Shown here one piece after another: positions 23,422 through 33,454 of a stretch of DNA of 64,000 bases. Numbering within the stretch: the first letter of the stretch is position 1; every line of letters starts with the position of its first letter. A program made the position numbers and the translations under genes. This DNA comes from JADYZU01 sp964540965 (lineage in GTDB: Bacteria; Pseudomonadota; Alphaproteobacteria; Rhodobacterales; Rhodobacteraceae): assembly GCA_964540965.1 (NCBI GenBank), contig CAZIOT010000002.1, positions 62,001 through 126,000 on the forward strand, read 5' to 3'. Below the pieces are notes generated by a model that saw only the letters and a program-made list of their open reading frames with translations, had not been told where the DNA came from and ran no database searches.

Positions 23422-26400
23422 ATGAGCCACCTGCTCGACAGACTGAACTTCTTCCAGAGCAAGACGCTCGAATCCTTTTCGAACGTCTGGGGTGAAACCA
23501 CGCGCGAGGACCGGGGGTGGGAGGACACCTACCGGAACCGCTGGCGCCACGACAAGATCGTGCGCTCAACGCATGGGGTGAACTGCACCGGATCGTGCAG
23601 CTGGAAGATCTACGTCAAGTCGGGCATCGTGACCTGGGAAACGCAGCAGACCGACTATCCCCGCACGCGGGCCGGTCTGCCGAACCACGAACCCCGCGGC
23701 TGTGCCCGCGGGGCCTCCTACAGCTGGTATCTCTACTCGGCCAACCGGGTGAAGAACCCGCTGATCCGCGGCAGCCTGATGCGCGCCTGGCGCAAGATGC
23801 GGGCGACGATGACGCCGGTTGCCGCTTGGGCGGCGATCCAGGCCGATCCGGCGCTGCGGGCCAGCTATACCAAGAACCGCGGCAAGGGCGGCTTCGTCCG
23901 CGCCACCTGGGACGAGGCGACCGAGATCGTCGCCGCCGCCAATGCCCATACCGCCAAGGTCTGGGGCCCGGACCGGGTGTTCGGCTTCTCGCCGATCCCC
24001 GCCATGTCGATGGTCAGCTATGCCGCCGGTTCGCGGTATCTGAGCCTGCTTGGCGGCACCTGCATGTCCTTTTACGACTGGTATTGCGACCTGCCGCCCG
24101 CATCGCCGCAGACCTGGGGCGAACAGACCGACGTGCCCGAAAGCGCCGACTGGTACAACGCCGGCTTCATCATGCTTTGGGGTTCGAACGTGCCGCAGAC
24201 GCGGACGCCGGACGCGCATTTCTATACCGAGGTCCGCTATCGCGGGACCAAGTCGGCCGTGGTCAGCCCCGACTATTCCGAAGCGGCCAAATTCGGCGAC
24301 ATCTGGCTGAACCCGCAGGCCGGCACCGATGCGGCGCTGGCGATGGCCATGGGCCATGTGATCCTGCGCGAATACCACCTTGACCGTCAGGCCGAGTATT
24401 TCGAGGACTATGCCCGCAAATACACCGACATGCCGATGCTGGTGGTGCTGGACGAACAGGACGGCCGCCGCGTTCCGGGCCGCATGCTGCGGGCCGAGGA
24501 TTTCGAAGGCAAGCTGGGCGAGGCGAACAACCCCGACTGGAAAACCGTCGCCTTTGACGAGGCATCGGGTGCCTATGTCGCGCCCAACGGATCCATCGGG
24601 TTCCGCTGGGGCCAGGAGGGCCAGTGGAACCTTGAGGAAAAGGCCGCCGGGGCCGAGACCAGACTGCGCCTGAGCCAGATCCTGGACGGGCATCACGACG
24701 CTGTCGTCGGGGTCGATTTCCCGTATTTCGGCGGTGCCGCAACCGGCGCTTTCGTGAAATGCGACGCGCCCGAGGTTCTGACCCGCAACATCCCCGTCCG
24801 CCATGTGACGCTTGCAGACGGAAGCAAGGTCGCCGTGGCCACCGTCTTTGACCTGTTCTGCGCGAACTACGGGCTGGACCGCGGTCTTGGCGGCGACTGG
24901 GTGTCGAAGGATTTCAACGACGACACCCCCTACACCCCCGCCTGGGCCGAAAAGATCACCGGCGTGTCGCGCGAAAAGATCATCGCCGTGGCCCGTGAAT
25001 TCGCCGGCAACGCCGAAAAGACCCATGGCAAGAGCATGGTCATCCTCGGTGCCGGTTTGAACCACTGGTACCACATGGACATGAACTACCGCGGCATCAT
25101 CAACATGTTGGTGATGTGCGGCTGCATCGGGCAAGAGGGCGGTGGCTGGTCGCATTATGTCGGGCAGGAAAAGCTGCGCCCGCAGACCGGCTGGCAACCG
25201 CTGGCCTTCGCGCTGGACTGGAACCGTCCACCGCGGCACATGAACGCGACCTCGGCCTGGTATGCCCATACCGACCAGTGGCGCTATGAAACGCTGCGCG
25301 CGGGCGAGATCCTGTCGCCCACCGCGCCCAAGGGCGACTGGGACATTTCCCTGATCGACTACAACATCCGGGCCGAACGGATGGGCTGGCTGCCCTCGGC
25401 CCCGCAACTCAGGACCAACCCGCTGCAGGTGTCCAAGGCCGCCAAGGCCGCCGGCAAGGAGATCCGCGACTACGTTGCCGAACAGCTCAAGTCGGGCCAG
25501 CTGCAAATGTCCTGCGAGGATCCGGACGCGCCGGAAAACTGGCCGCGCAACCTGTTCGTCTGGCGGTCGAACCTGCTCGGCTCCTCGGGCAAGGGGCATG
25601 AATATTTCCTCAAGCACCTGCTGGGCACCCAGCATGGCGTGATGGGCAAGGATCTGGGCGAGGAAGGCCAGGCCAAGCCGAAAGAGGCGGTCTGGCACGA
25701 AGAGGCGCCGAAGGGCAAGCTTGACCTGCTGGTCTGCATCGACTTCCGCATGTCGACGACGGCGGTCTATTCCGACATCGTTCTGCCCACCGCCAGCTGG
25801 TATGAAAAGGACGACCTGAACACCTCGGACATGCACCCGTTCATCCACCCGCTGCAGGCGGCGGTGGATCCGGCCTATGAATCGCGGTCCGACTGGGAGA
25901 TCTTCAAGACCATCGCGAAGAAGTTCTCGGAAGTGGCGCCCGAAGTGCTGGGGGTCGAGACCGATATCGTCCAGCTTCCGCTGCTGCACGACACCGCGGC
26001 CGAGCTGGCGCAGGCGCATGTGAAGGACTGGAAGAAGGGCGAATGCGACCTGATCCCGGGCAAGACCGCGCCGAACTATATCGCGGTCGAGCGGGATTAT
26101 CCCAACCTTTACAAGAAATTCACCTCGATCGGCCCTCTGCTTGAAAAGCTGGGGAACGGCGGCAAGGGCATCAACTGGGATACCAAGGTCGAGGTGGCCC
26201 ATCTCGCCGACCTCAACGGCGTGGTGCAGGACGAGGGCGTGTCGAAGGGCCGGCCGCAGCTGGATACCGCCATCGACGCGGCCGAGATGATCCTGATGCT
26301 GGCGCCGGAAACCAACGGCGAAGTGGCGGTCAAGGCCTGGGAGGAACTGGAAAAGCCCACCGGCCAGCACCATGCCCATCTGGCCGAAGGCGCCCATCAC

Positions 26401-27168
26401 ACCAAGATCCGCTTCCGCGACATCGCCGCGCAGCCGCGCAAGATCATCTCGTCGCCCACCTGGTCGGGGATCGAAAGCGAAACCGTCTGCTACAATGCCG
26501 GTTACACCAACGTCCACGAACTGATCCCGTGGCGCACCCTGACCGGGCGACAGCAGCTGTATCAGGATCACCTGTGGATGCGGGCCTTTGGCGAAGGTTT
26601 CGTCAGCTACCGCCCGCCGGTCGATCTCAAGACCATCACCGCGGCCGTCAACAATGACGCGGCCGAGGGCAACCCGCATGTGGTGCTGAACTTCATCACG
26701 CCGCACCAGAAATGGGGCATCCATTCGACCTATACCGACAACCTGCTGATGCTGACGCTGAACCGCGGCGGCCCGGTGGTGTGGATGTCCGAAAAGGACG
26801 CCCAGAAGGCCGGTCTGGTCGATAACGACTGGGTCGAGGCCTACAACATCAACGGCGCGCTGACCGCCCGCGTGGTTGTCAGCCAGCGGATCAAGCCGGG
26901 CACGCTGTTCATGTATCACGCGCAGGAAAAGATCGTGAACACGCCGGGGTCGGAAAAGACCGGCAACCGCGGCGGCATCCACAACTCGGTCACTCGCACC
27001 ACGCTCAAGCCGACGCACATGATCGGCGGCTATGCGCAATTGTCCTACGGTTTCAACTACTACGGCACCGTCGGCAGCAACCGGGACGAATTTGTCATCG
27101 TCCGCAAGATGAAGAAGGTCGACTGGCTTGACCAGCCCGCAACCCGGAATGTGGAGGCAGCGGAATGA
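23422..27168 (+). CDS. narG: Respiratory nitrate reductase alpha subunit
   Basis: A protein of 1248 residues, full length. It holds the bis-MGD molybdenum site on the cytoplasmic side and reduces nitrate to nitrite. The FS0 cluster ligands are visible as H51, C55 and C59 (HGVNCTGSCSW) plus the Cys in PRGCARGASYSWY; the His ligand marks the NarG type. The Mo-ligating Asp is in YCDLPPASPQTWGEQ. No Tat motif is present apart from the usual vestige at the N-terminus, as expected for a cytoplasm-facing enzyme. AAAGGAAG precedes the ATG. It ends in an ATGA overlap with narH. Confidence 0.97.
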   Translation: MSHLLDRLNFFQSKTLESFSNVWGETTREDRGWEDTYRNRWRHDKIVRSTHGVNCTGSCSWKIYVKSGIVTWETQQTDYPRTRAGLPNHEPRGCARGASYSWYLYSANRVKNPLIRGSLMRAWRKMRATMTPVAAWAAIQADPALRASYTKNRGKGGFVRATWDEATEIVAAANAHTAKVWGPDRVFGFSPIPAMSMVSYAAGSRYLSLLGGTCMSFYDWYCDLPPASPQTWGEQTDVPESADWYNAGFIMLWGSNVPQTRTPDAHFYTEVRYRGTKSAVVSPDYSEAAKFGDIWLNPQAGTDAALAMAMGHVILREYHLDRQAEYFEDYARKYTDMPMLVVLDEQDGRRVPGRMLRAEDFEGKLGEANNPDWKTVAFDEASGAYVAPNGSIGFRWGQEGQWNLEEKAAGAETRLRLSQILDGHHDAVVGVDFPYFGGAATGAFVKCDAPEVLTRNIPVRHVTLADGSKVAVATVFDLFCANYGLDRGLGGDWVSKDFNDDTPYTPAWAEKITGVSREKIIAVAREFAGNAEKTHGKSMVILGAGLNHWYHMDMNYRGIINMLVMCGCIGQEGGGWSHYVGQEKLRPQTGWQPLAFALDWNRPPRHMNATSAWYAHTDQWRYETLRAGEILSPTAPKGDWDISLIDYNIRAERMGWLPSAPQLRTNPLQVSKAAKAAGKEIRDYVAEQLKSGQLQMSCEDPDAPENWPRNLFVWRSNLLGSSGKGHEYFLKHLLGTQHGVMGKDLGEEGQAKPKEAVWHEEAPKGKLDLLVCIDFRMSTTAVYSDIVLPTASWYEKDDLNTSDMHPFIHPLQAAVDPAYESRSDWEIFKTIAKKFSEVAPEVLGVETDIVQLPLLHDTAAELAQAHVKDWKKGECDLIPGKTAPNYIAVERDYPNLYKKFTSIGPLLEKLGNGGKGINWDTKVEVAHLADLNGVVQDEGVSKGRPQLDTAIDAAEMILMLAPETNGEVAVKAWEELEKPTGQHHAHLAEGAHHTKIRFRDIAAQPRKIISSPTWSGIESETVCYNAGYTNVHELIPWRTLTGRQQLYQDHLWMRAFGEGFVSYRPPVDLKTITAAVNNDAAEGNPHVVLNFITPHQKWGIHSTYTDNLLMLTLNRGGPVVWMSEKDAQKAGLVDNDWVEAYNINGALTARVVVSQRIKPGTLFMYHAQEKIVNTPGSEKTGNRGGIHNSVTRTTLKPTHMIGGYAQLSYGFNYYGTVGSNRDEFVIVRKMKKVDWLDQPATRNVEAAE

Positions 27169-28691
27169 AGGTTCGTGCGCAAATCGGCAAGGTCCTGAAC
27201 CTGGACAAATGCATCGGCTGTCACACCTGCTCGGTCACCTGCAAGAACGTGTGGACCACGCGCGAAGGCGTCGAATACGCCTGGTTCAACAACGTCGAGA
27301 CCAAGCCCGGCACCGGCTATCCGACCGACTGGGAAAACCAGAAACGCTGGAACGGCGGCTGGGTCAGGACGGCCAGCGGCAAGCTGCGGCCGAAACAGGG
27401 CGCGAAATGGCGGATCCTGGCGAATATCTTTGCCAACCCGTCGATGCCGGAAATCGACGATTACTATGAACCGTTCGATTTCGACTATGACCACCTGAAA
27501 TCCGCCCCGGAAATGCAGGCGTTCCCCACGGCGCGGCCGCGGTCGAAGATCACCGGCGAGCGGATGGAGAAGATCGAGAAGGGCCCGAACTGGGAGGAAA
27601 TCCTGGGCGGCGAATTCGCCAAGCGGTCGGCCGACTACAACTTCGAGAACGTGCAGAAGCAGATCTATGGGGAATATGAAAACACCTTCATGATGTATCT
27701 GCCGAGGCTGTGCGAACATTGCCTCAACCCCACCTGCTCGGCCTCGTGCCCCTCGGGCGCGATATACAAGCGCGAGGAAGACGGCATCGTCCTGATCGAC
27801 CAGGAAAAATGCCGCGGCTGGCGGATGTGCATCTCGGGCTGCCCCTACAAGAAGGTCTATTACAACTGGGAGACCGGCAAATCCGAGAAATGCACCTTCT
27901 GCTATCCGCGCATCGAATCCGGCCAGCCGACGGTCTGTTCGGAAACCTGCGTCGGGCGCATCCGCTATCTGGGCGTGATCCTGTATGACGCCGACAAGAT
28001 CCAGGCCGCGGCAAGTGCCGAGCGGGAAACCGACCTCTACGGCGCACAGCTTGACGTGTTCCTTGATCCGAACGACCCCGAGGTGATTGCCGCCGCCCGC
28101 CGCGACGGCGTGCCCGAGGACTGGATCGAGGCGGCCAAGATCAGCCCGATCTGGAAGATGGCGATGGAGTGGAAGGTCGCCTTCCCGCTGCATCCGGAAT
28201 ATCGCACCCTGCCGATGGTCTGGTACATCCCGCCGCTGTCGCCGATCCAGAACGCCGCGCAGGCCGGCCAGATCGCGATGAGCGACCAGATGCCGGATGT
28301 GCGCAGCCTGCGCATCCCGGTGAAATATCTGGCCAACATGCTGACCGCCGGCGACGAAGAGCCGGTCGTCCATGCGCTGGAACGCATGTCGGCGATGCGC
28401 CTTTACATGCGCGCCCTGACCGTGGACGGCGTGCGCGACGAAGGCATCGCCGCCCGCGTCGGCATGTCGGGCCGGATGATCGAGGACATGTACAAGGTCA
28501 TGGCCATCGCCGACTATGAGGACCGTTTCGCGATCCCCACGGCGCATCGCGAGCAGAATGAAAACGGCGCCGAGATCCGCGGCGGCTGCGGTTTCACCGA
28601 CGGCAACGGCTGTTCCACCGGCGAGTCCGGCAAGACCAGCCTGTTCGGCGGCAAGAAAAAGTCCTTTGCGCTGCCGCTGGAGTCGTTCTGA
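27165..28691 (+). CDS. narH: Respiratory nitrate reductase beta subunit
   Basis: A protein of 508 residues carrying four iron-sulfur clusters that pass electrons from NarI haem to NarG. The cysteine groups are CIGCHTCSVTC, CEHCLNPTCSASCP, CRGWRMCISGCP and CTFC...CSETCVG. The Trp in CRGWRMC replaces a cluster Cys and gives the [3Fe-4S] centre typical of NarH. It starts in the ATGA overlap with narG, and its last base is shared with the narJ start (TGATG), so the subunits are coupled in translation. Confidence 0.97.
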   Translation: MKVRAQIGKVLNLDKCIGCHTCSVTCKNVWTTREGVEYAWFNNVETKPGTGYPTDWENQKRWNGGWVRTASGKLRPKQGAKWRILANIFANPSMPEIDDYYEPFDFDYDHLKSAPEMQAFPTARPRSKITGERMEKIEKGPNWEEILGGEFAKRSADYNFENVQKQIYGEYENTFMMYLPRLCEHCLNPTCSASCPSGAIYKREEDGIVLIDQEKCRGWRMCISGCPYKKVYYNWETGKSEKCTFCYPRIESGQPTVCSETCVGRIRYLGVILYDADKIQAAASAERETDLYGAQLDVFLDPNDPEVIAAARRDGVPEDWIEAAKISPIWKMAMEWKVAFPLHPEYRTLPMVWYIPPLSPIQNAAQAGQIAMSDQMPDVRSLRIPVKYLANMLTAGDEEPVVHALERMSAMRLYMRALTVDGVRDEGIAARVGMSGRMIEDMYKVMAIADYEDRFAIPTAHREQNENGAEIRGGCGFTDGNGCSTGESGKTSLFGGKKKSFALPLESF

Positions 28692-29395
28692 TGGACCGCA
28701 CACTCAAGGCCCTGTCGCTGGTGCTCAGCTATCCCACGGCGGAACTTCAGGACGCCATGCCCGAGATCGGCGCCGTGCTGGCCGCCGATCCCCGCATCGC
28801 CCCGGACACGCGGGCGGTGCTGCAGGATTTGACCGACGATCTGGCGCAGGGCGATCTGTATGACCTGCAGGAACGCTATGTCATGCTTTTCGACCGCTCG
28901 CGCACCCTGTCGCTCAACCTGTTCGAGCATGTCCATGGCGAAAGCCGCGAACGCGGCGGGGCCATGGTCGACCTGATCGAAACCTACCGGGCGGGCGGGT
29001 TCGAACCCGTCACCACCGAACTGCCCGACCATCTGCCGGTGCTGCTGGAGTTCCTGGCCACGCGCCCCACACGCGAGGCGCAGGAGACCTTGGCGGACGC
29101 GGCGCATATCCTGGACGTTCTTTCCAGCCGCCTCGAGCGGCGCGAAAGCGGATATGCCGCCGCGTTCGCTGCTCTTTCCGGGCTGGCCGGCGACAGTGCC
29201 GATGCCGAAACCGTCGCCGGGATGCTGGCACAGCCCGAGGACGACCCGACCGATCTGGCCGCCCTCGATGCCGTCTGGGAGGAAACCGAGGTCACCTTCG
29301 GCCCCGATCCGAACGCCGGCTGTCCGCAGGTCCGCGACATCCTGTCCCAGATGGACAAGCCCCTTGCCGGCGTTCCCGCCGCCGCAGCCCACTGA
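28691..29395 (+). CDS. narJ: Nitrate reductase assembly chaperone NarJ
   Basis: A protein of 234 residues, TorD/NarJ-type helical chaperone. The segment RYVMLFDRSRTLSLNLFEHVHGESR is close to the NarJ core motif (shown here to its position at about residues 57-82), followed by a DHLPVLLEFLA stretch. NarJ binds the NarG N-terminus, supports Mo-cofactor insertion and holds NarGH until it docks on NarI. It is not a part of the final enzyme. The start shares a base with the narH stop, and narI begins 11 bp later. Confidence 0.94.
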   Translation: MDRTLKALSLVLSYPTAELQDAMPEIGAVLAADPRIAPDTRAVLQDLTDDLAQGDLYDLQERYVMLFDRSRTLSLNLFEHVHGESRERGGAMVDLIETYRAGGFEPVTTELPDHLPVLLEFLATRPTREAQETLADAAHILDVLSSRLERRESGYAAAFAALSGLAGDSADAETVAGMLAQPEDDPTDLAALDAVWEETEVTFGPDPNAGCPQVRDILSQMDKPLAGVPAAAAH

Positions 29396-29406
29396 AGGAG
29401 GCGAAA

Positions 29407-30174
29407 ATGCACAATTTCCTCTTTGGCATCTATCCCTACATCGCCCTGAGCGTGCTGGTCATCGGCTCGATCGCCCGTTACGAGCGTGACCCCTTCACCT
29501 GGAAAACCTCGTCCAGCCAGCTCTTGCGCCGCAAGCAGCTGATCTGGGGGTCGATCCTGTTCCATGTCGGCGTGCTGGTCATCTTCTTTGGCCATCTGAT
29601 CGGTCTTCTGACGCCCATCGCGCTGTTTGACGCGCTGGGCATCAGCCACGGCGCCAAGCAGCTTCTGGCCGTGATCGCGGGCGGTATCGCCGGGGTGATG
29701 GCGCTGATCGGCGGCGGGATGCTTTTGCATCGCCGCTGGACCGATCCGCGCATCCGCAAGACGTCAAGTTTTGCCGACATCGGCATCCTTGTCCTTCTCC
29801 TGGCGCAGCTGGTGCTGGGGATCGGCACGATTTTCGTGTCGCTGCAACACCTTGATGGGCACGAGATGACGCGGTTCATGAACTGGGCGCAAAAGATCGT
29901 CACCTTCCGGCCGGGCGCTGCCGACGAAATCGTCGGCGTGGCCTTCGTGTTCCGGCTGCACCTGTTCCTGGGCCTGACGATCTTCCTTCTGTTCCCGTTC
30001 ACCCGGCTGGCCCATATCGCCTCGGGGTTCTTTGCGCCGCTGCGCTATCTGTTCCTGCGGTCGGGTTACCAGCTTGTGCGGTCGCGCCGTCGCCGGCCGC
30101 TCGAGGATCGCCGTCGCGCCTATGACGGGCGGCAGGGAACCCCCGGCCCCAAGGTCGGCACTCCGGCGGAGTAG
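29407..30174 (+). CDS. narI: Respiratory nitrate reductase gamma subunit (cytochrome b)
   Basis: A protein of 255 residues with five transmembrane helices, which oxidises quinol and holds two b haems. Haem-ligand His residues are seen in LFHVGVLVIFFGHLIG (helix 2) and in RLHLFLG and TRLAHIASG (helix 5). Compared with the ~225-residue E. coli protein there is a basic C-terminal tail rich in Arg (about residues 215-255). GAAGGAGG lies before the ATG. The next gene, a parvulin, follows after 5 bp. Confidence 0.96.
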   Translation: MHNFLFGIYPYIALSVLVIGSIARYERDPFTWKTSSSQLLRRKQLIWGSILFHVGVLVIFFGHLIGLLTPIALFDALGISHGAKQLLAVIAGGIAGVMALIGGGMLLHRRWTDPRIRKTSSFADIGILVLLLAQLVLGIGTIFVSLQHLDGHEMTRFMNWAQKIVTFRPGAADEIVGVAFVFRLHLFLGLTIFLLFPFTRLAHIASGFFAPLRYLFLRSGYQLVRSRRRRPLEDRRRAYDGRQGTPGPKVGTPAE

Positions 30175-30179
30175 GCACG

Positions 30180-30974
30180 ATGAACATGGCCCTCTTTCCC
30201 GATGTCACCGTGAACGATGAAACCATTCCCTCGGCGGCCATCGCCGCCGAGGCCCAGAACCACACCGCCCCCAAGGACAAGCCCGGCATCGCCTGGCGCA
30301 AGGCGGCGCAGGCGCTGGCGATCCGCGCGCTTCTTCTGCAAGAGGCGCGGGCGCTCGGTCTGACGGCGGATCCGCAGGAACTTGGCCCCGGCCGGTTCGA
30401 GACCGAGGACGAGGCGCTGATCCGCGCGCTGCTCGACGAGGCGGTGCGGCCGGAACCCGTGACCCCGGACGCGATCCAGGCCGAATGGGCGCGTGACCCC
30501 GACCGTTACCGCTCTGCGCCGCTGTGGGATGTGTCGCATATCCTGTGCGCCTGCGACCCGCGGGACACAGAGCAAACCGCCGCGGCCGAGGCGCGGGCCG
30601 GGGCCATCCTTGCCCGGCTGGACGGCGATGCCGCCGGATTTGCCCGCGCTGCCCGCGACAGCGACTGCGGATCAAAGTCGGCCGGCGGGCATCTGGGCCA
30701 GATCGGCCCCGGCGATACCGTGCCCGAATTCGAAGCCGTCCTGCGCAACCTGTCCGAAGGCGAGACGACTGCCGCGCCGGTCCTGTCGCGGCACGGCTGG
30801 CACCTGATCCGCCTGAACGCCATCGCGCCGGGCCAGGTTCTGCCGTTCAAGACCGTGCGCCCGATGATCGAAGCGGCGCTGGAAAGGGCGGCATGGGCGC
30901 AGGCCTCGCGCGACTTCGTCGCGGCGCTTGGCGAAAGGGCGACGATCACCGGCGCCAGCCTCGCCCCGATCTGA
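30180..30974 (+). CDS. Parvulin-type peptidyl-prolyl isomerase (NifM-like) of the nar operon
   Basis: A protein of 264 residues. An N-terminal helical part (about 1-115) is followed by a rotamase domain with WDVSHILCA, SDCGSKSAGGHLGQIGPGDTVPEFE and SRHGWHLIRL. There is no signal peptide, so it is cytoplasmic, like NifM, which matures nitrogenase iron protein. Parvulin genes follow narI in other bacteria too (for example Pseudomonas), suggesting a part in folding nitrate reductase. It is placed 5 bp after narI, in the same operon. Confidence 0.85.
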   Translation: MNMALFPDVTVNDETIPSAAIAAEAQNHTAPKDKPGIAWRKAAQALAIRALLLQEARALGLTADPQELGPGRFETEDEALIRALLDEAVRPEPVTPDAIQAEWARDPDRYRSAPLWDVSHILCACDPRDTEQTAAAEARAGAILARLDGDAAGFARAARDSDCGSKSAGGHLGQIGPGDTVPEFEAVLRNLSEGETTAAPVLSRHGWHLIRLNAIAPGQVLPFKTVRPMIEAALERAAWAQASRDFVAALGERATITGASLAPI

Positions 30975-30993
30975 TCGTCGCAGGGGGCGCGCC

Positions 30994-31563
30994 ATGAAGC
31001 GGTCAGAGCCACCACGACGCGGCAGCGGCCAGTCACCGACCGATCCGGGCCTTCTGGCCCGGCCGCTCGACTTCATCAGCGAAGATCACCTGCGCGAACG
31101 CCAGATCTGCGCCGAAATCGACGGGCTGGCCGCGACCGCCTCGTTCGACCGCAAGGCCGGCGTGACCATCCTGCGCTTTCTCAACGAAGAGCTGGGCGTG
31201 CATCTGCGCGACGAGGCCGAGGATCTGTTTCCGGTGCTGGCGCTGCGCTGCACCGAAGAGGATTCCATCGACTCGGTTCTGGGCCGCATCCGCGAGGATC
31301 AGGACCAGACCCTTTCCCAACTGCCGAAGGTGCGCGAGGCGATTGCCGCCTGCCTCGACACCGGCGGCGATCTGAGCCACGCGAACCGCGAGGTTCTGAC
31401 CCGTTTCGCCGCGCATGTCCGCCGCCATCTGGTGGCCGAGAATGCGATCCTTCTGCCCATTGCCCGCGCCCGGCTGACCAAGGGCGACCTGCGTCGGCTG
31501 GCAAGCCAGATGCGGTCGCGGCGCGGCCTGCCGACCGGACCGGACGTGACCCATGCTGACTGA
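30994..31563 (+). CDS. Haemerythrin-like domain protein in the nar operon
   Basis: A protein of 189 residues, helical. His and Glu/Asp residues in FISEDHLRERQICAEID, LGVHLRDEAEDLFPVL, REDQDQTL and HVRRHLVAENAILLPIA are placed as in haemerythrin-type four-helix bundles, with an E..LFP-like motif in both halves. It probably binds a di-iron centre and may sense or handle O2 or NO. One expected His (in REDQDQ, where HxxH is usual) is replaced, so metal binding may be altered. The ATG at 30994 was chosen over an upstream frame that overlaps the parvulin gene. It overlaps the carbonic anhydrase gene by 11 nt. Confidence 0.75.
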   Translation: MKRSEPPRRGSGQSPTDPGLLARPLDFISEDHLRERQICAEIDGLAATASFDRKAGVTILRFLNEELGVHLRDEAEDLFPVLALRCTEEDSIDSVLGRIREDQDQTLSQLPKVREAIAACLDTGGDLSHANREVLTRFAAHVRRHLVAENAILLPIARARLTKGDLRRLASQMRSRRGLPTGPDVTHAD

Positions 31564-32167
31564 CCTTCTTGCCCGCAACCGCGACTGGGCCGCCGGCCGG
31601 CAGGCGCAAGAGCCCGGCTATTTCGCCCGCCTTGCCACCCTGCAGGCGCCGGAATTCTTCTGGATCGGATGTTCCGACAGCCGGGTTCCGGCCAATGTCG
31701 TGGCCGGCCTTGATCCGGGCGAGGTCTTTGTCCACCGCAATGTCGCCAACATCATCCATTCCTCGGACATGAACCTGTTGTCGGCGCTGGAATTCGCGGT
31801 CGAGGCGCTGAAGGTGCGGGAAATCATCGTCTGCGGCCATTACGGCTGCGGCGGGGTCAAGGCCGCGACCGAGGATCTGCCGCATGGTCTGGCCGACCAC
31901 TGGCTTGAACCCGTGCGCCGCCTTGCGCGCGCCTATGCCGTGGACCTGGGGCGCGAGCGGGACATGGAGTCGCGTCGCGACCGTCTTTCGGAATTCAACG
32001 TGATCGAAGGCGTCCGCCGCATCTGCGAGACGCCGATCCTGCAACGGGCCTGGGCGCGGGGCGCAAATGTCCGCGTGCATGGGCTGGTCTATGGGCTGAA
32101 GGACGGGCTCTTGCGCGATCTTGATTGCAGCTTCGGGCCGGGACATTTCCGCAAGGCAGCAGAATGA
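31553..32167 (+). CDS. Beta-class carbonic anhydrase
   Basis: A protein of 204 residues. The zinc ligands and catalytic dyad are present in CSDSRVPAN (Cys, Asp, Arg) and HYGCGG (His, Cys). The family interconverts CO2 and bicarbonate in the cytoplasm. It is embedded in the nar operon: the start lies within the haemerythrin-like gene and the stop overlaps moeA as ATGA. Its role there is not established; supply of bicarbonate or pH control during nitrate respiration are possibilities. Confidence 0.92.
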   Translation: MLTDLLARNRDWAAGRQAQEPGYFARLATLQAPEFFWIGCSDSRVPANVVAGLDPGEVFVHRNVANIIHSSDMNLLSALEFAVEALKVREIIVCGHYGCGGVKAATEDLPHGLADHWLEPVRRLARAYAVDLGRERDMESRRDRLSEFNVIEGVRRICETPILQRAWARGANVRVHGLVYGLKDGLLRDLDCSFGPGHFRKAAE

Positions 32168-33444
32168 CGATTCATCCGGCGATCCATGCCCCCGGCTGCG
32201 GCTGCGACGACCGCGACCTGGCCCCGTCGCTCATCTCCATCGACGACGCCCTGTCGCGGATTTCGGCGCAGGCCATCACCGTCGCCGGGTCAGAGACCGT
32301 TTCGCTTGGCACGGCCCGCGACCGCGTCCTTGCCCAGCCGGTCTGTTCGGGCGCGATGGTGCCGCCTTTCGACAATGCTGCCATGGACGGCTACGCGGTG
32401 CAGGGCGATGCCCTGCAGGGCGCTGGTCCCTGGCGGCTTCGGGTGATCGCGCGGGTTCCGGCCGGGCAGGGTGCCGGCACCGGCGTCTCCGCCACCACCG
32501 CCGCGCGGATCTTTACCGGCGCGCCGGTCCCGGCAGGCGCCGATGCCGTGGTGATGCAGGAGGAGGTCGCGCGCCAGGGCGATGTCATCGTGCTGCACAA
32601 GCGGCCCGAACCGGGCCTGAACATCCGCCGGGCCGGCAGCGACATGATGGCCGGGTCATGCGTGCTTGAGGCCGGCCGCAGGCTGGGCCCGCGCGAGATT
32701 GCCGCCTGTGCCGCCGCCGGTGCCGGAATGGTCTCCGTCCGCCCCCGGCTGCGCGTCGCGCTGCTGGTGACCGGCGATGAGGCCCGGCCCTCGGGCGGCA
32801 ACCGCGGTGACGCCCAGATCTGGGACGTGAATACCCCGATGCTGTCGGCGCTGCTGGCCGGGGCCGAGGTTGATCTGGCCTTTGTCGGCCATGCCGCCGA
32901 CAATCGCGGCGACCTTGCCCGGCAACTGGAGGATCTGGCGGCCGCCTCGGACCTGATCGTCACCACAGGCGGCATCTCGGTCGGGGAAGAGGATCATGTC
33001 AGGCCGGCCCTGTCCCGCCTTGGTGCCGAGATCCTGTTCAGCGGTGTCGCGATCAAGCCGGGCAAGCCGGTTTCCTTTGGCCGCCTTGGCCGCACCCTGT
33101 GGCTTGGCCTGCCGGGCAATCCCCTGTCGGCCTATGTGACCTGGCAGGTGCTGGGCACCGCCCTTGTCCGTGGCATGACCGGGCAAGTGGCGCGGCCGCC
33201 CTTGCGCCGTCATGTGGTTCTGCTGGACTCGGTCCAAAGGAAACCCGGCCGGTGCGAGCTTCGCCCGGCGATGATCGCCGGTTTCGACACCCAGGGCCGC
33301 GAGGTGGTGCGCTGTGACAGCGCCACCCATTCCGAACGTGTCGGCATGCTGCCCGACAGCGACGGGTTGATCTTCCTGCCGGCCGAGGCCGATCATCTGC
33401 CGGCGGGCGCGATGGTCGAGTTTCGACCGTTCTGCGACGCATGA
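32164..33444 (+). CDS. moeA: Molybdopterin molybdenumtransferase MoeA
   Basis: A protein of 426 residues that inserts molybdate into adenylylated molybdopterin, the last common step of Mo-cofactor synthesis. Motifs PPFDNAAMDGYAV near the N-terminus, TTGGISVGEEDHV in the active-site domain and WLGLPGNPLSAYVTW toward the end are all present. An N-terminal extension of about 20 residues holds CGC, which could bind a metal. The ATG at 32164 overlaps the carbonic anhydrase stop. Its position in the nar operon fits a dedicated supply of cofactor for NarG. Confidence 0.93.
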   Translation: MTIHPAIHAPGCGCDDRDLAPSLISIDDALSRISAQAITVAGSETVSLGTARDRVLAQPVCSGAMVPPFDNAAMDGYAVQGDALQGAGPWRLRVIARVPAGQGAGTGVSATTAARIFTGAPVPAGADAVVMQEEVARQGDVIVLHKRPEPGLNIRRAGSDMMAGSCVLEAGRRLGPREIAACAAAGAGMVSVRPRLRVALLVTGDEARPSGGNRGDAQIWDVNTPMLSALLAGAEVDLAFVGHAADNRGDLARQLEDLAAASDLIVTTGGISVGEEDHVRPALSRLGAEILFSGVAIKPGKPVSFGRLGRTLWLGLPGNPLSAYVTWQVLGTALVRGMTGQVARPPLRRHVVLLDSVQRKPGRCELRPAMIAGFDTQGREVVRCDSATHSERVGMLPDSDGLIFLPAEADHLPAGAMVEFRPFCDA

Positions 33445-33454
33445 GGTGGATAAG

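Noticed and set aside
20710..23550. 946-codon open frame on the minus strand over narK
   Set aside because: Shadow of narK; repetitive His/Arg/Gln composition, no domain, no ribosome site.
23566..27039. 1157-codon open frame on the minus strand over narG
   Set aside because: Shadow of narG. Narrow amino-acid composition and no homology signal.
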